Of a stretch of 64,000 nucleotides of DNA, positions 44,946 to 54,878 are shown one piece after another. The notes below the pieces were generated by a model. The model was given only the letters and a program-made list of their open reading frames with translations, made no database searches and had not been told where the DNA came from. Position numbers and translations under genes: made by a program. The stretch spans positions 1 through 64,000 of the forward strand of contig CAWGWA010000002.1 in NCBI GenBank assembly GCA_963826105.1, read 5' to 3'. Origin of the DNA: WHTI01 sp963826105 (GTDB taxonomy: Bacteria > Actinomycetota > CADDZG01 > WHSQ01). The first letter of the stretch is position 1. Each line of letters starts with the position of its first letter.

Positions 44946-45382
44946 ACGTATTCGTTGCCAACGAGCAGGACCTGAGCGTCGATGAGACACGTCTTTCGAC
45001 CCTGGCGCGTCACGTCATGGGGGCCGAGAAGATCGACGATTCGATCGAGTTGTCGATCCTGTTCGTCTCCGCCGATCACATCAGGAAGCTGAACTCCAGA
45101 TTCGCGGGTAACGACTACGCAACCGACGTCCTTGCCTTTCCGATGATGGATGAGGACGATGCTGAGGACGAAGCGATATTGGGTGACGTTGTCATCTGTC
45201 CCGAGATCGCCGACGAGAACGCGAAGCGCTTCGGACACGATCGTGACCGTGAGGTCGAAACCCTCCTCGTCCACGGCGTGCTGCACCTGCTCGGCTACGA
45301 CCACCAGGGACCAGAAGACAAGGAGCGTATGGATACGCGCTTGAAAGAGATACTCGATTCGTTCGAACCTGAGGTCGTCTGA
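44942..45382 (+). CDS. ybeY: Endoribonuclease/rRNA maturation factor YbeY
   Basis: Metal-dependent endoribonuclease acting in 16S rRNA 3'-end maturation and ribosome quality control. 146 residues. The metal site HGVLHLLGYDH (three histidines) lies in LLVHGVLHLLGYDHQGPEDK. FAGNDYATDVLAFPM is the other conserved block. GTG start overlaps phoH stop; its stop overlaps the next start (TGATG). It works with Era, encoded two genes later. Confidence 0.96.
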   Translation: MNVFVANEQDLSVDETRLSTLARHVMGAEKIDDSIELSILFVSADHIRKLNSRFAGNDYATDVLAFPMMDEDDAEDEAILGDVVICPEIADENAKRFGHDRDREVETLLVHGVLHLLGYDHQGPEDKERMDTRLKEILDSFEPEVV

Positions 45383-46683
45383 TGGGCGACCTAGCGGTTG
45401 GTTTATCCATCCTCGCGTTGCTCCTGATCGCCGGGTTCCTGAGACTGGCGGAAGCGGCGATAGCGAGGACCACGAAGATCAAGGCCCATCACCTCGTGGA
45501 CCAGAAGAAGCCGGGGGCCGATCGACTTCTCACGATCGTGCAGGACCCGGCCCCCTTCATGAATGTTCTCCTGCTGCTGTCCCTGCTCGCGTGTGTCGGA
45601 GGCGTGGTTCTGGCGGCGGGATGGGCGGTCGAAAACTTCGGCGTGGGGGCCGAAGCGATCGCGATTGCGACGATGACCATCCTGTTGTACGTCCTCGCCG
45701 AGATCGGTCCCCGCACGATCGCGATCCAGAACTCCGAGCCCGTTGCCCTGCGCGTGGCTTCGATCGTCTTTCTGCTCGGCGTCGCGCTGAAGCCTTTAGG
45801 CCGGATGCTGGTGGCGATCGCCAACCTGATCATCAGTCCACTTCCCGGCCGCACCTTGCGTAAGGGCCCCTTCGTAACCGAGGAGGAGATACGCGACCTC
45901 GATGAAGAGGATGACGACGAGGACGAGGACGATGACGAGATCGAGGAGGACGAACGGCAACTGATCCACTCGATCTTCGAGTTCGGAGACACAGTCGTCC
46001 GCGAGGTGATGGTGCCCCGTACCGACATGGTCACCGCGCGGACCGACGCCTCCCTCGACGAGGCCCTCGAGACCATCATCGAGGCGGGTTACTCGCGCAT
46101 CCCGATCTACGAGGGCGATGTCGACAACATCGTCGGGGTGCTCTATGCGAAGGACCTCCTCAAGCGGATCCACGAGTCCAAAGGCAATGCCAAGGCATCG
46201 ACCCTCGGTCGCGCTCCCTTGTTCATCCCCGAGCAGAAGAAGGTCGCAGAGCTCTTGCGCGAGATGCAGAAGCAGCACGTTCATATGGCCATCGTCGTGG
46301 ACGAGTACGGAGGCACCGCCGGTCTGGTAACGATCGAAGACCTGATCGAGGAGATCGTGGGCGAGATCATTGATGAGTACGACCAGGAGGAGCCGCTCGT
46401 CGAACCGGTCGACGACGTCACCATTAGGGTCGACGCCAAGCTCCCGATCGACGAGGTCAACGAGCTGATGGAGGTCGAGCTTCCGCATGAGGAATGGGAC
46501 ACCGTCGGTGGTCTCGTGTTCGGTCTCACTGGGCGTGTCCCCGTCCCCGGAGAGAAGGTGCGGTACGACGGGCTTGAGCTAACGACGGAGCGCGTCTCCG
46601 GTAGGCGCATCCAGAAGGTTGTTATCCGCAAGCTCGATCCGTCCGAGAGGATTCCCGAGGGCGACGAAGTCGAGCGAGCGTGA
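45382..46683 (+). CDS. CNNM/CBS-pair/CorC-type membrane protein
   Basis: 433 residues. CNNM (DUF21) membrane domain with helices from LAVGLSILALLLIAGFLRLA to about residue 150, then a strongly acidic stretch (DLDEEDDDEDEDDDEIEEDE). Next come two CBS domains (about 215-335: VMVPRTDMVTARTDASLDEA, IVVDEYGGTAGLVTIEDLIE) and a CorC_HlyC domain (about 350-425). Relatives move Mg2+ or Co2+ or regulate such transport. The sequence EYGGTAGLVTIED is a family hallmark. It sits between ybeY and era, a conserved place. Confidence 0.9.
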   Translation: MGDLAVGLSILALLLIAGFLRLAEAAIARTTKIKAHHLVDQKKPGADRLLTIVQDPAPFMNVLLLLSLLACVGGVVLAAGWAVENFGVGAEAIAIATMTILLYVLAEIGPRTIAIQNSEPVALRVASIVFLLGVALKPLGRMLVAIANLIISPLPGRTLRKGPFVTEEEIRDLDEEDDDEDEDDDEIEEDERQLIHSIFEFGDTVVREVMVPRTDMVTARTDASLDEALETIIEAGYSRIPIYEGDVDNIVGVLYAKDLLKRIHESKGNAKASTLGRAPLFIPEQKKVAELLREMQKQHVHMAIVVDEYGGTAGLVTIEDLIEEIVGEIIDEYDQEEPLVEPVDDVTIRVDAKLPIDEVNELMEVELPHEEWDTVGGLVFGLTGRVPVPGEKVRYDGLELTTERVSGRRIQKVVIRKLDPSERIPEGDEVERA

Positions 46684-47620
46684 GCCTCGAGGGCTACCGC
46701 TCCGGATTCGCCGCCATCGTGGGCCGGCCGAACGTAGGTAAGTCCACCCTCGTGAATCAGTTGGTCGGCGAGAAGGTAGCGATCACCTCCGACAAGCCCC
46801 AGACCACACGGAGTGCGATCCGGGGAGTGCTCGAGGCGGGCGATAAGAACGGCATCGGCCCCGGGGTCCAGGTCGTGTTCGTCGATACTCCCGGCTACCA
46901 CAAGCCGCGAACGCTTCTCGGCGAGCGGCTCAACCAACTCGTACGCTCCGCGTGGTCGGACGTCGAGGTTGCGATCTTCGTCGTCGACGGCGAGTCCGGG
47001 ATCGGTCGGGGGGATGAGCGTGTCGCCCAGGACCTCAATTCATCGAGAGCGACCGACACGCCGGTGTTCCTCGTGGTCAACAAGGTCGATCGCATGTCGA
47101 ACGATCAGATCATCGCCTCGCTCGCGAAGGCTTCCACGCTAGGGGACTACGAGGAGTACATCCCGGTCTCGGCTTTGACCGGGGACGGCGTGGACATCGT
47201 CCGGGACCTCGTCGTCGCCCGTATGCCTGAGGGCCCCATGTACTATCCGCCCGGCACCAGGCGAGACCAGCCACCCCCAGTTTTCGTAGCGGAACTCGTT
47301 CGGGAGAAGCTCCTGGCACGGATGCACGACGAGATCCCACACTCGATCGCCGTGATCACGGACGAGTACGAGGAGCGGGAGGATGGTCTCCTCGCGATCA
47401 GAGCGCTCGTCTACGTCGAGCGTGATTCGCAGAAGGGCATCGTGATCGGCAAGAAGGGCGAGACCATGAAGCAGGTCGGAACCGAGGCTCGGGAGGAGAT
47501 CGAGTTCCTCTTCGGCCAGAAGGTGTTCCTGGAGCTGCGCGTCAAGGTCGAGAAGGACTGGCAGCGTCGTTCGCACGCGCTCGAGCGACTTGGTTTCGGA
47601 CATCACGCGGACGACGTCTG

Positions 47621-47621
<1 letters not shown>
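46680..47621 (+). CDS. era: GTPase Era
   Basis: Ribosome assembly GTPase that binds the 3' end of 16S rRNA. 313 residues, GTG start overlapping the previous stop. G1 GRPNVGKST, G3 DTPGYHKP, G4 NKVD. The C-terminal KH domain appears as YVERDSQKGIVIGKKGETMK and FLELRVKVEKDWQRR. Its presence with ybeY, phoH, rsfS and obgE makes this a ribosome-maturation neighbourhood. The stop overlaps the ABC gene. Confidence 0.97.
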
Positions 47622-48712
<1,091 letters not shown>

Positions 48713-49423
48713 TCGTGTCCTCGGTCATGCCGCTCGGGATCGCCGTTCTCATGCGGGCGATCATGGACGAGCCGCAGGTCGCCGAGTTCGGCGAACAGAT
48801 CGTTGCCGGCTCCGCGGTGCTCGCTATAGCGATGACCGCGATCGTCATGCTCGCGCAACGGGTCTCGGCGCTTAAGGAGAACGGAGCGCTCGACTATTAC
48901 CAAACGCTGCCCGTCACCCGCACCGCGGTGGTTGCGAGCGTGTTGCTTTCGTTCGCCGCGTTCTCGTTGCCGGGAACCGTCGTGGTGCTGGTGTTCGGCT
49001 CGATGCTGTTCGACCTTTCCCTCGCGGCATTGTGGACCGCGGTTCCGGTATGGGCACTGGGCTCATTGGCTCTCGCCGGCATCGGCGTCGCGATCGGCTT
49101 CGGTGCGCGGGACGAGCAACTCGCCGGCATGTACTCCAACCTCGCCATGATGGCCGTGCTGTTCCTGGGGATCCTGCCGGCCGACAAGGTTCCCGGCTGG
49201 ATGGGCCCGATCCGCTCGGTGCTCCCCTCGACCTACGCCGTCAACGCCCTCAAACCGGGCCTGGAAGGAAACTTCAACTCCGGCCAGATCGGAGATCTCG
49301 TCGTCCTGGCCCTCTTTGGAGTCGTGGGCTTCTTCCTCGTGCGCGGCCCGCTGTGGCCGAAGTCCGACTGAGTCCGCTCGGGTAATCTCTGGAGAGTCCG
49401 ATACAAGAGGGGAGAGGGATCCG

Positions 49424-49633
49424 ATGCCGCAGGCGACCGTCAAGGAATACGACTCACTGACCCGGACGGGATCGTTGCTGGCCGACGACGGAGAGACCTC
49501 TTACGAGCTCGACTCGACCGCCCTCGACGGATCGATGTTCCGCTTCCTCCGTACCGGACAGCGGGTGACCTTCGATCTGGTCGAGGAGAACGGCGCCAAG
49601 AGGGCACGCAACATCCGGATAGGTATCGTCTAG
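49424..49633 (+). CDS. Small cold-shock-like OB-fold protein
   Basis: 69 residues: MPQATVKEYDSLTRTGSLLA, then DDGETSYELD and FRFLRTGQRVTFDLVEENGA. It resembles a cold-shock domain in strand order (VKxYD...TGSLL.DDG...RxLxxGQxVxFD) but lacks the RNP1 KGFGFI motif, so nucleic-acid binding is uncertain. GGGGAGAGGG precedes the start. The gap 49,634-49,746 shows no named element. Confidence 0.7.
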   Translation: MPQATVKEYDSLTRTGSLLADDGETSYELDSTALDGSMFRFLRTGQRVTFDLVEENGAKRARNIRIGIV

Positions 49634-49746
49634 GTCAAGAATTTTCACTCCAAAACGCCCATAGCGCTCTCCTGGGTTACGAACCACCTTGAATCGCCGC
49701 CGCCCCGCCGGTTCAATGGCGGAACCAATCCGAGATCGGAGCTCAG

Positions 49747-51021
49747 GTGGGGGCGACCAACCGGATCCGCAGACCAGCGATGGTTCTTCTTGCCGTCGTC
49801 CTTTTGATCCCAACCATCCTCCTGGGCCGAGCGGACGCGGGGGTGGCACACATCAGAGTTCTCGCCAATGAACCGGTAGAGCTCTACGTTCCGTATGACG
49901 TCGCCACCGATGAACTCGGCAACATCTATGTGGTCGACCATCTCCATCGCCTGGTCAAGTACAACAAGCATGGAGCTCAGGTCTGGTCCACCGGGGGGGA
50001 GGGGGCCGGTTCTCTCTTCTACCCTGAGGGCGTTGCGTACGGAAACGGTCAGATATACGTCGCCGACACCGGCAACGACAAGATCAAGGTTTTCTCAACC
50101 GGCGGCGCGTTCCAAGGATCATTCGGTGAGTCCGGCCCTGGTCCCGGACAGTTCAACGAGCCGAACGGCATCGCGATCAGACCCCAGAACAGCAATGTTT
50201 ACGTCACCGACGGCCAGAACCACAACGTCTCGATATTCGGGCCGAACGGAAACTTCATCTCGGCGTGGGGTTCTTATGGAGCCGGCCCCAACCAGTTCAG
50301 TAAACCCTCCGGAATAGCGTTCGACAACATCGGCGCAATGTACGTGACCAACCAGCTTGGGCATCTGCGTGCCGGGCGCGAGGGGGTCATGATCTTCTAC
50401 CCACCCAATCAGGAAGCGACCGGATCTTTCGTAGTCGACGAGGCAGGCATCGCGAGCTTCCCCGACGGGATCACGGTCAATCCCGAGGGGACGGAGATCT
50501 GGGTCGCTGAGAGCGGAACGTCGCGCGTTTCGAAGTTCCTCCAGACAGGGATCGCCACCTTCGAGCGGGAGTTCAGCTTCGTCGGCGAACTGAGTTATCC
50601 CCACGGGGTGGCGCTCAACGGCGAGGATCACCTCTTCGTGGCGAGCACCAACACGAGCCTGATTCATGAGTACGCGAACAAGGCCCCCAAGCTAACGGTT
50701 TCCCCAGGCTCGACCCGAAAGAGAGTCACCGACACCAACGGCCTGTGGTTCAGCCTCATCTACAACCAGGTCGACGCGAGCTGTCAGATCACGGGCAGGA
50801 TGACGGTCGACGTTCCCGGTCACGATGTCTTCAAGGTCGATGGAGACGTTCCGGTACCGGCGAATGGGATCGGGGATCTCAAGCTCGAACTCAGCGCCAA
50901 ACAGGTCAAATGGATGAAGAAGGCCTGGTCGGACAAGAAGAAGGTCTCGATCACGGGCAAGGCGGCCGGGCCCTGTTCGGATGGCGTGAAGATCACTCAG
51001 AAACACGACGAAAAGCTTTGA
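49747..51021 (+). CDS. Secreted NHL-repeat beta-propeller protein
   Basis: 424 residues from GTG with GGAG upstream. Signal peptide RPAMVLLAVVLLIPTILLGR, cleaved near ADAG. Six or so NHL blades follow, e.g. PYDVATDELGNIYVVDHLHR, YPEGVAYGNGQIYVADTGND, FNEPNGIAIRPQNSNVYVTD and FPDGITVNPEGTEIWVAESG. A C-terminal beta domain of about 110 residues with two cysteines (DASCQITGRM and GPCSDGVKI) ends the protein. NHL propellers bind ligands or proteins; none can be named here. Confidence 0.85.
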   Translation: MGATNRIRRPAMVLLAVVLLIPTILLGRADAGVAHIRVLANEPVELYVPYDVATDELGNIYVVDHLHRLVKYNKHGAQVWSTGGEGAGSLFYPEGVAYGNGQIYVADTGNDKIKVFSTGGAFQGSFGESGPGPGQFNEPNGIAIRPQNSNVYVTDGQNHNVSIFGPNGNFISAWGSYGAGPNQFSKPSGIAFDNIGAMYVTNQLGHLRAGREGVMIFYPPNQEATGSFVVDEAGIASFPDGITVNPEGTEIWVAESGTSRVSKFLQTGIATFEREFSFVGELSYPHGVALNGEDHLFVASTNTSLIHEYANKAPKLTVSPGSTRKRVTDTNGLWFSLIYNQVDASCQITGRMTVDVPGHDVFKVDGDVPVPANGIGDLKLELSAKQVKWMKKAWSDKKKVSITGKAAGPCSDGVKITQKHDEKL

Positions 51022-51067
51022 GATAGCCCCGGGATCGGCCCCCGGTAGCCCTACCCTTAAGGGTCCT

Positions 51068-51793
51068 ATGCCGGGGCTCTATAAGGACGAGGGAATCGTC
51101 CTCAAGACGATCAAACTGGGCGAGGCGGATCGCATCGTCACGCTCTTTACCCGCGAGAACGGCAAGGTCAGGGCGGTCGCCAAGGGGATCCGCAAGACCA
51201 AGTCCCGTTTCGGAGGACGGCTCGAGCCCTTCACCCAGGTCAACCTGATGGTCTACAAGGGCAAGGGTGCCCTCGACACCATCACCGCCGCCGACATCGT
51301 CACATCGTTCGACTCGGTCCGTAACGACTACATGCAACTCGCTTCGGCGGCCGCGATCGTGGAGCTGGTCGAGAAGATCTCCGAGGAACGAGAGCGATCG
51401 TTCCCGACCTACTCACTCCTCCTGGGAGCGCTCGAGTCGCTGGCGCTCGGGGGCACCAACGTCGTGCCCGCCTTCCTCGTGAAACTCCTGTCGATCTCGG
51501 GCTACCACCCGCAGCTGACCGTATGCGCCGGGTGCAGCCGCAAGGACGGACTGGTGGCGTTCTCTCCTGCTCTGGGCGGGGTGGCGTGCGACGGGTGCCG
51601 GCGGGAGGACCACAACGCGGTGCGCCTGACTCCGGGAGGGCTCGTTCTCCTCCAGCGGCTGCTTGCCAACGATTTCGGACAGGACTCCGATCGAGATGCG
51701 ACGCTCGATCTGACCGCGGCGCTGCGGGGTTACGCCGAGTATCACCTCGACCGTCCCCTGAAGAGTCTCCGCTTCCTGGTCGCCACCGGATGA
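51068..51793 (+). CDS. recO: DNA repair protein RecO
   Basis: Recombination mediator that, with RecR, loads RecA on SSB-coated DNA. 241 residues: the N-terminal OB fold (YKDEGIVLKTIKLGEADRIV, GKVRAVAKGIRKTKSRFGGR), a helical middle and a zinc finger CAGC...CDGC (VCAGCSRKDGL and VACDGCRREDHNA). A palindrome ACCCTTAAGGGT lies 3 bases before the ATG. The stop overlaps uppS (ATGA), a pairing known from actinobacteria. Confidence 0.93.
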   Translation: MPGLYKDEGIVLKTIKLGEADRIVTLFTRENGKVRAVAKGIRKTKSRFGGRLEPFTQVNLMVYKGKGALDTITAADIVTSFDSVRNDYMQLASAAAIVELVEKISEERERSFPTYSLLLGALESLALGGTNVVPAFLVKLLSISGYHPQLTVCAGCSRKDGLVAFSPALGGVACDGCRREDHNAVRLTPGGLVLLQRLLANDFGQDSDRDATLDLTAALRGYAEYHLDRPLKSLRFLVATG

Positions 51794-52461
51794 GCGCGCC
51801 GGAGATACCCGCAGAGCGCGTCCCGGCACACGTCGCCATCATCATGGACGGCAACGGCCGATGGGCCGAAGAGCGCGGGCTGCACCGGACCCAGGGCCAC
51901 GAGATGGGGGAGAAGGCGCTCTTCGACGTCGTCGAGGGAGCCCTCGAAGCCGGTATCCGCTACCTCTCCGTGTACGCGTTCTCGACCGAGAACTGGAACC
52001 GTCCCCAGGAAGAAGTCGATTTCCTCATGGGCTTCAACCGCATGCTCCTGCGCCAGCGGCGGGACGACCTCGACGAGCGCCGGATCAAGATCCGCCGCGT
52101 TGGCCGTCGCGACGGAGTGCCCGAGGACGTCCTGGTCGAGTTCGACGATGCCGAGGCCAAGACCGCCCACCACGATCGCATGGACCTCCTGATCTGCTTC
52201 AACTACGGGGGCCGGGCGGAGCTCGAGGACGCGGCTGCCGCCGGCGCGCTGGCGGAGAACCTCTATGCCCCCGACGTGCCCGACGTCGATCTCCTGATCC
52301 GGACCTCGGGCGAGATGCGCCTCAGCAACTTCCTCCTGTGGCAGTCGGCCTACGCGGAGCTCTACTTCACCGAGATCCTGTGGCCCGACTTCGACCGTCA
52401 TGCCTTGTTCAAAGCGCTCGAGGACTATGCCGCCAGAGAGCGCCGTTTCGGAGGCCTTTAG
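51790..52461 (+). CDS. uppS: Isoprenyl transferase (undecaprenyl diphosphate synthase family)
   Basis: cis-Prenyltransferase making the C50-C55 carrier lipid for cell-wall precursors. 223 residues. HVAIIMDGNGRWAEERGL holds the catalytic aspartate of the MDGNGRWA motif; YLSVYAFSTENWNRP, LLICFNYGGRAEL and DLLIRTSGEMRLSNFLLWQS are the other conserved regions, and AYAELYFTEILWPDF closes the active site. Chain length cannot be predicted from this. Confidence 0.94.
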   Translation: MSAPEIPAERVPAHVAIIMDGNGRWAEERGLHRTQGHEMGEKALFDVVEGALEAGIRYLSVYAFSTENWNRPQEEVDFLMGFNRMLLRQRRDDLDERRIKIRRVGRRDGVPEDVLVEFDDAEAKTAHHDRMDLLICFNYGGRAELEDAAAAGALAENLYAPDVPDVDLLIRTSGEMRLSNFLLWQSAYAELYFTEILWPDFDRHALFKALEDYAARERRFGGL

Positions 52462-52544
52462 CAGGCCAAGCCGGTTCGTGATTAATCGGGCAGAACCGAC
52501 CCCCATGCGGCGTCCGATAATGCTACGGTTCCTCGTGCATGTGG

Positions 52545-52582
52545 CGGGGGCTCCTCGACAGGAATGAGTCTGTCGGCCCCCG
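52545..52582 (+). promoter_or_regulatory. Structured 5' leader of the cold-shock gene
   Basis: Outer stem CGGGGGC (52,545-52,551) with GCCCCCG (52,576-52,582), inner stem GACAG (52,557-52,561) with CTGTC (52,570-52,574). It ends just before the ribosome site AAAGGAAG. csp genes in other bacteria have temperature-responsive leaders; a similar job is inferred. GATAAT (52,516-52,521) may be the -10 box. Confidence 0.6.
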
Positions 52583-52606
52583 TTAGAGAAAGGAAGTGTG
52601 GGTGTA

Positions 52607-52807
52607 GTGGCTGAAGGAACCGTGAAGTGGTTCAGCAACGACAAGGGCTACGGGTTCATCTCGCAGTCCGATGGTGAGGACGTCTTCGTCCACTTCTCCG
52701 CCATCATGGTTGATGGCTACAAGTCCCTCGAGGAAGGCCAGGCCGTCGAGTTCGACGTGACCGACGGTCCGAAGGGCAAGCAGGCGTCCAACGTTCGTCC
52801 TATCTGA
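52607..52807 (+). CDS. Cold-shock protein (CspA family)
   Basis: 66-residue cold-shock domain, an RNA chaperone. KWFSNDKGYGFI contains RNP1 (KGYGFI) and DVFVHFSAI is RNP2; GQAVEFDVTDGPKGKQASNV ends the fold. GTG 52,607 gives the usual start M-AEGTVKWF; GTG 52,598 would add three residues. The ribosome site AAAGGAAG lies within 15 bases. Confidence 0.95.
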   Translation: MAEGTVKWFSNDKGYGFISQSDGEDVFVHFSAIMVDGYKSLEEGQAVEFDVTDGPKGKQASNVRPI

Positions 52808-52830
52808 CAAACAAAGACATCCTGTTACGG

Positions 52831-52860
52831 ACGGCCCCCGGGGGGATTCGGGGGTCGTTT
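52831..52860 (+). terminator. Rho-independent terminator after the cold-shock gene
   Basis: ACGGCCCCCG pairs with CGGGGGTCGT (10 base pairs, one G-T) around an 8-base loop, then TT. It lies 23 bases after the csp stop and 10 bases before the end of the convergent mscS gene. Confidence 0.8.
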
Positions 52861-52870
52861 CGCGTCCGGA

Positions 52871-53545
52871 CTAATTGCCGCCGTCGTCTAGGAGCTCGTC
52901 TTCATCGGCGGGCTGGCGAGCTCCTGGGCCGATGGCGGCGGCGAGAACGCCGGCGTTCGGGAGCTGGACGGGGCCGGCCTTGGTCTGGAGGGCTACGTAG
53001 AAGAGGCTCATGTCTCGCACGACGCCCTCGTACTCGCCGCCGAGGGGGCCGGAGCGCAGGACGATGTGTTCCCCGAGGGTGAACGGGCGAACGGTAAGGA
53101 GCACGATCCCGGCGAAGAAGTTGGCGAGAGTCTGCTGGGCCGCGATACCGACGACGACTCCGGTGATCGCCCCGCCGAGGAGGAGGCCTCCCAGGTTGAC
53201 GCCGAGTAGTTCGAGGGCGGGGAGGATCACGAGCAGGTAGCCGAGGACCGATAGCGCCAGCGCCACCGGAACCCCGCGGGCGTCACCGAGGCGGACCTCG
53301 AGCGCTTTGCGCAACGCAGCCGCCATGCTCCGGACGGCGAAGATGCCGCCGAGGAGGAACAGCACGAAGCCGACCACGGCGAGGACGTCGTTGCCGTCCG
53401 ATGTGCTCGACCGCAGTTGATCGATGAGTCCGCCGGCGCCTTCGATGTAGGAGGACGCCATCACGAGACCGGCAACGGAAGCGGCGGTAGCGACGGCTGC
53501 GCTGAGCAGATGGGGGCGTGCGGCTCGGACCGCCTGGCTCTTCAT
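52871..53545 (-). CDS. MscS-family mechanosensitive channel
   Basis: 224 residues. Three or four N-terminal membrane segments (HLLSAAVATAASVAGLVMAS, VLAVVGFVLFLLGGIFAVRS, VALALSVLGYLLVILPALEL) are followed by the pore helix/TM3 GGAITGVVVGIAAQQTLANF and the start of the beta domain (RPFTLGEHIVLRSGPLGGEY, VVRDMSLFYVALQTKAGPVQLPNA split by the loop). The large C-terminal domain is short, as in small MscS-like proteins. It would release osmolytes on hypo-osmotic shock. Confidence 0.88.
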   Translation of the reverse strand: MKSQAVRAARPHLLSAAVATAASVAGLVMASSYIEGAGGLIDQLRSSTSDGNDVLAVVGFVLFLLGGIFAVRSMAAALRKALEVRLGDARGVPVALALSVLGYLLVILPALELLGVNLGGLLLGGAITGVVVGIAAQQTLANFFAGIVLLTVRPFTLGEHIVLRSGPLGGEYEGVVRDMSLFYVALQTKAGPVQLPNAGVLAAAIGPGARQPADEDELLDDGGN

Positions 53546-53555
53546 CCTCAGGAGG

Positions 53556-54878
53556 CTACTCGCCGGAGGGCGGACGAGGCGAGTCCGTGGCCAGGGGTTC
53601 GATCAGGATCTGCACGACGCGGCGGCGGTGCATGCTCCGGACCCGAAGCCTCCAGCCGTTGTGATCGACCACGTCCCGTCGCTTGGGGATCCGTCCGAGC
53701 TCATCCATCAGGAACCCGGCGACGGTTTCGTATTCGCCTTCGGGGAGGTCGACGTCGAGGAGCGATTCGGCCTCGTCGATCCGCAGGCTTCCCGGCACCA
53801 GGAAGCGGCCTCCGTCGAGGCGTTGGATCCCCATCTCGCTAACGTCGTGTTCGTCGCGGATCTCACCCACGAGCTCCTCGATGAGGTCTTCGAGCGCGAC
53901 GATCCCGGCCGTGCCGCCGTGTTCGTCGATCACTAGAGCCGCATGGATGCGTTGTCTGCGCATGTCGATCAGGAGGGGTCGGAGCTTGCGCGACTCCGGA
54001 ACCACGAGCATCTGTCGGATGAGGTCGGCGGGGAGCGGGCGGTCCCGGTCCTCGACGGCAACCTGCAGCAGGTCCTTCGCGTGGAAGAACCCGAGGATGT
54101 TGTCGAGGTCCCCTTGGTAGATGGGGATGCGGGAGTGGCCCGACTCGACGACCGTGGCCTCGATCTCGGCCGGGGTCGCGGTGTAGGGGAGGGCCGACAG
54201 CTCGGTACGGGGAACCATGGCGGCGCCCGCGTCTCGCTCGCCGAGTTCGACCGCGCCGGACAGGAGGCGTTCCTCGAATCGATCGATAGCTCCGCCCTTG
54301 GCGGAGGCCTGGACCATCGCTCCGATCTCCTCGACGGTGTGGGCGCTCAATCGCTCCTGTGTGGAGTCGACCCCGAACTTCTTCGTAACCCAGTTGGCCA
54401 GGTGGTTGAGCAGGTTGATGAACGGCCGGAAGAGGTTTGCATAGAGCCGCAGCGGGACCGATAGCCAGATGGCGGCCTTCTCGGGATCGGCGATCGCCAT
54501 GTTCTTCGGAGCCATCTCGCCCACCACCATGTGGAGGAAGACAACGATCGTTAGCGCCACGACCAGTGAGATTCCGTGGAGGAGACCGGATGGCAACTCG
54601 ACGAACCTCTCGATGCCGCCTTCGATGAGGTGCGCGACCGCGGGCTCTCCCACGTAACCCAGCCCGAGCGATGCCATGGTGATGCCGAGTTGCACCCCTG
54701 CCAGCATGAAGTTCAGTTCGCGTATCGACTTGACGGCGCTGACCGCGCCAACGCTTCCTCGTGCAGCGATCGTTTCGAGTTTGGTTCGGCGGGACGCGAG
54801 CAATGCGAACTCTGCGCCCACGAAGAACCCGTTGGCAATGAGGAGGACCACTGCGATAACGAGGTACCAGACCGTCAT
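53556..54878 (-). CDS. CNNM/CBS-pair/CorC-type membrane protein
   Basis: 440 residues. MTVWYLVIAVVLLIANGFFV starts the CNNM domain (ANGFFVGAEFALLASRRTKL, VVGEMAPKNMAIADPEKAA). The CBS pair (about 205-330: AMVPRTELSALPYTATPAEI, LVIDEHGGTAGIVALEDLIE) and CorC_HlyC domain (FLVPGSLRIDEAESLLDVDL) follow. The start 54,878 overlaps the stop of the upstream paralogue by 4 bases, so the two are co-translated. Possible ion (Mg2+/Co2+) transport or regulation; not haemolysin despite the family name. Confidence 0.9.
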   Translation of the reverse strand: MTVWYLVIAVVLLIANGFFVGAEFALLASRRTKLETIAARGSVGAVSAVKSIRELNFMLAGVQLGITMASLGLGYVGEPAVAHLIEGGIERFVELPSGLLHGISLVVALTIVVFLHMVVGEMAPKNMAIADPEKAAIWLSVPLRLYANLFRPFINLLNHLANWVTKKFGVDSTQERLSAHTVEEIGAMVQASAKGGAIDRFEERLLSGAVELGERDAGAAMVPRTELSALPYTATPAEIEATVVESGHSRIPIYQGDLDNILGFFHAKDLLQVAVEDRDRPLPADLIRQMLVVPESRKLRPLLIDMRRQRIHAALVIDEHGGTAGIVALEDLIEELVGEIRDEHDVSEMGIQRLDGGRFLVPGSLRIDEAESLLDVDLPEGEYETVAGFLMDELGRIPKRRDVVDHNGWRLRVRSMHRRRVVQILIEPLATDSPRPPSGE

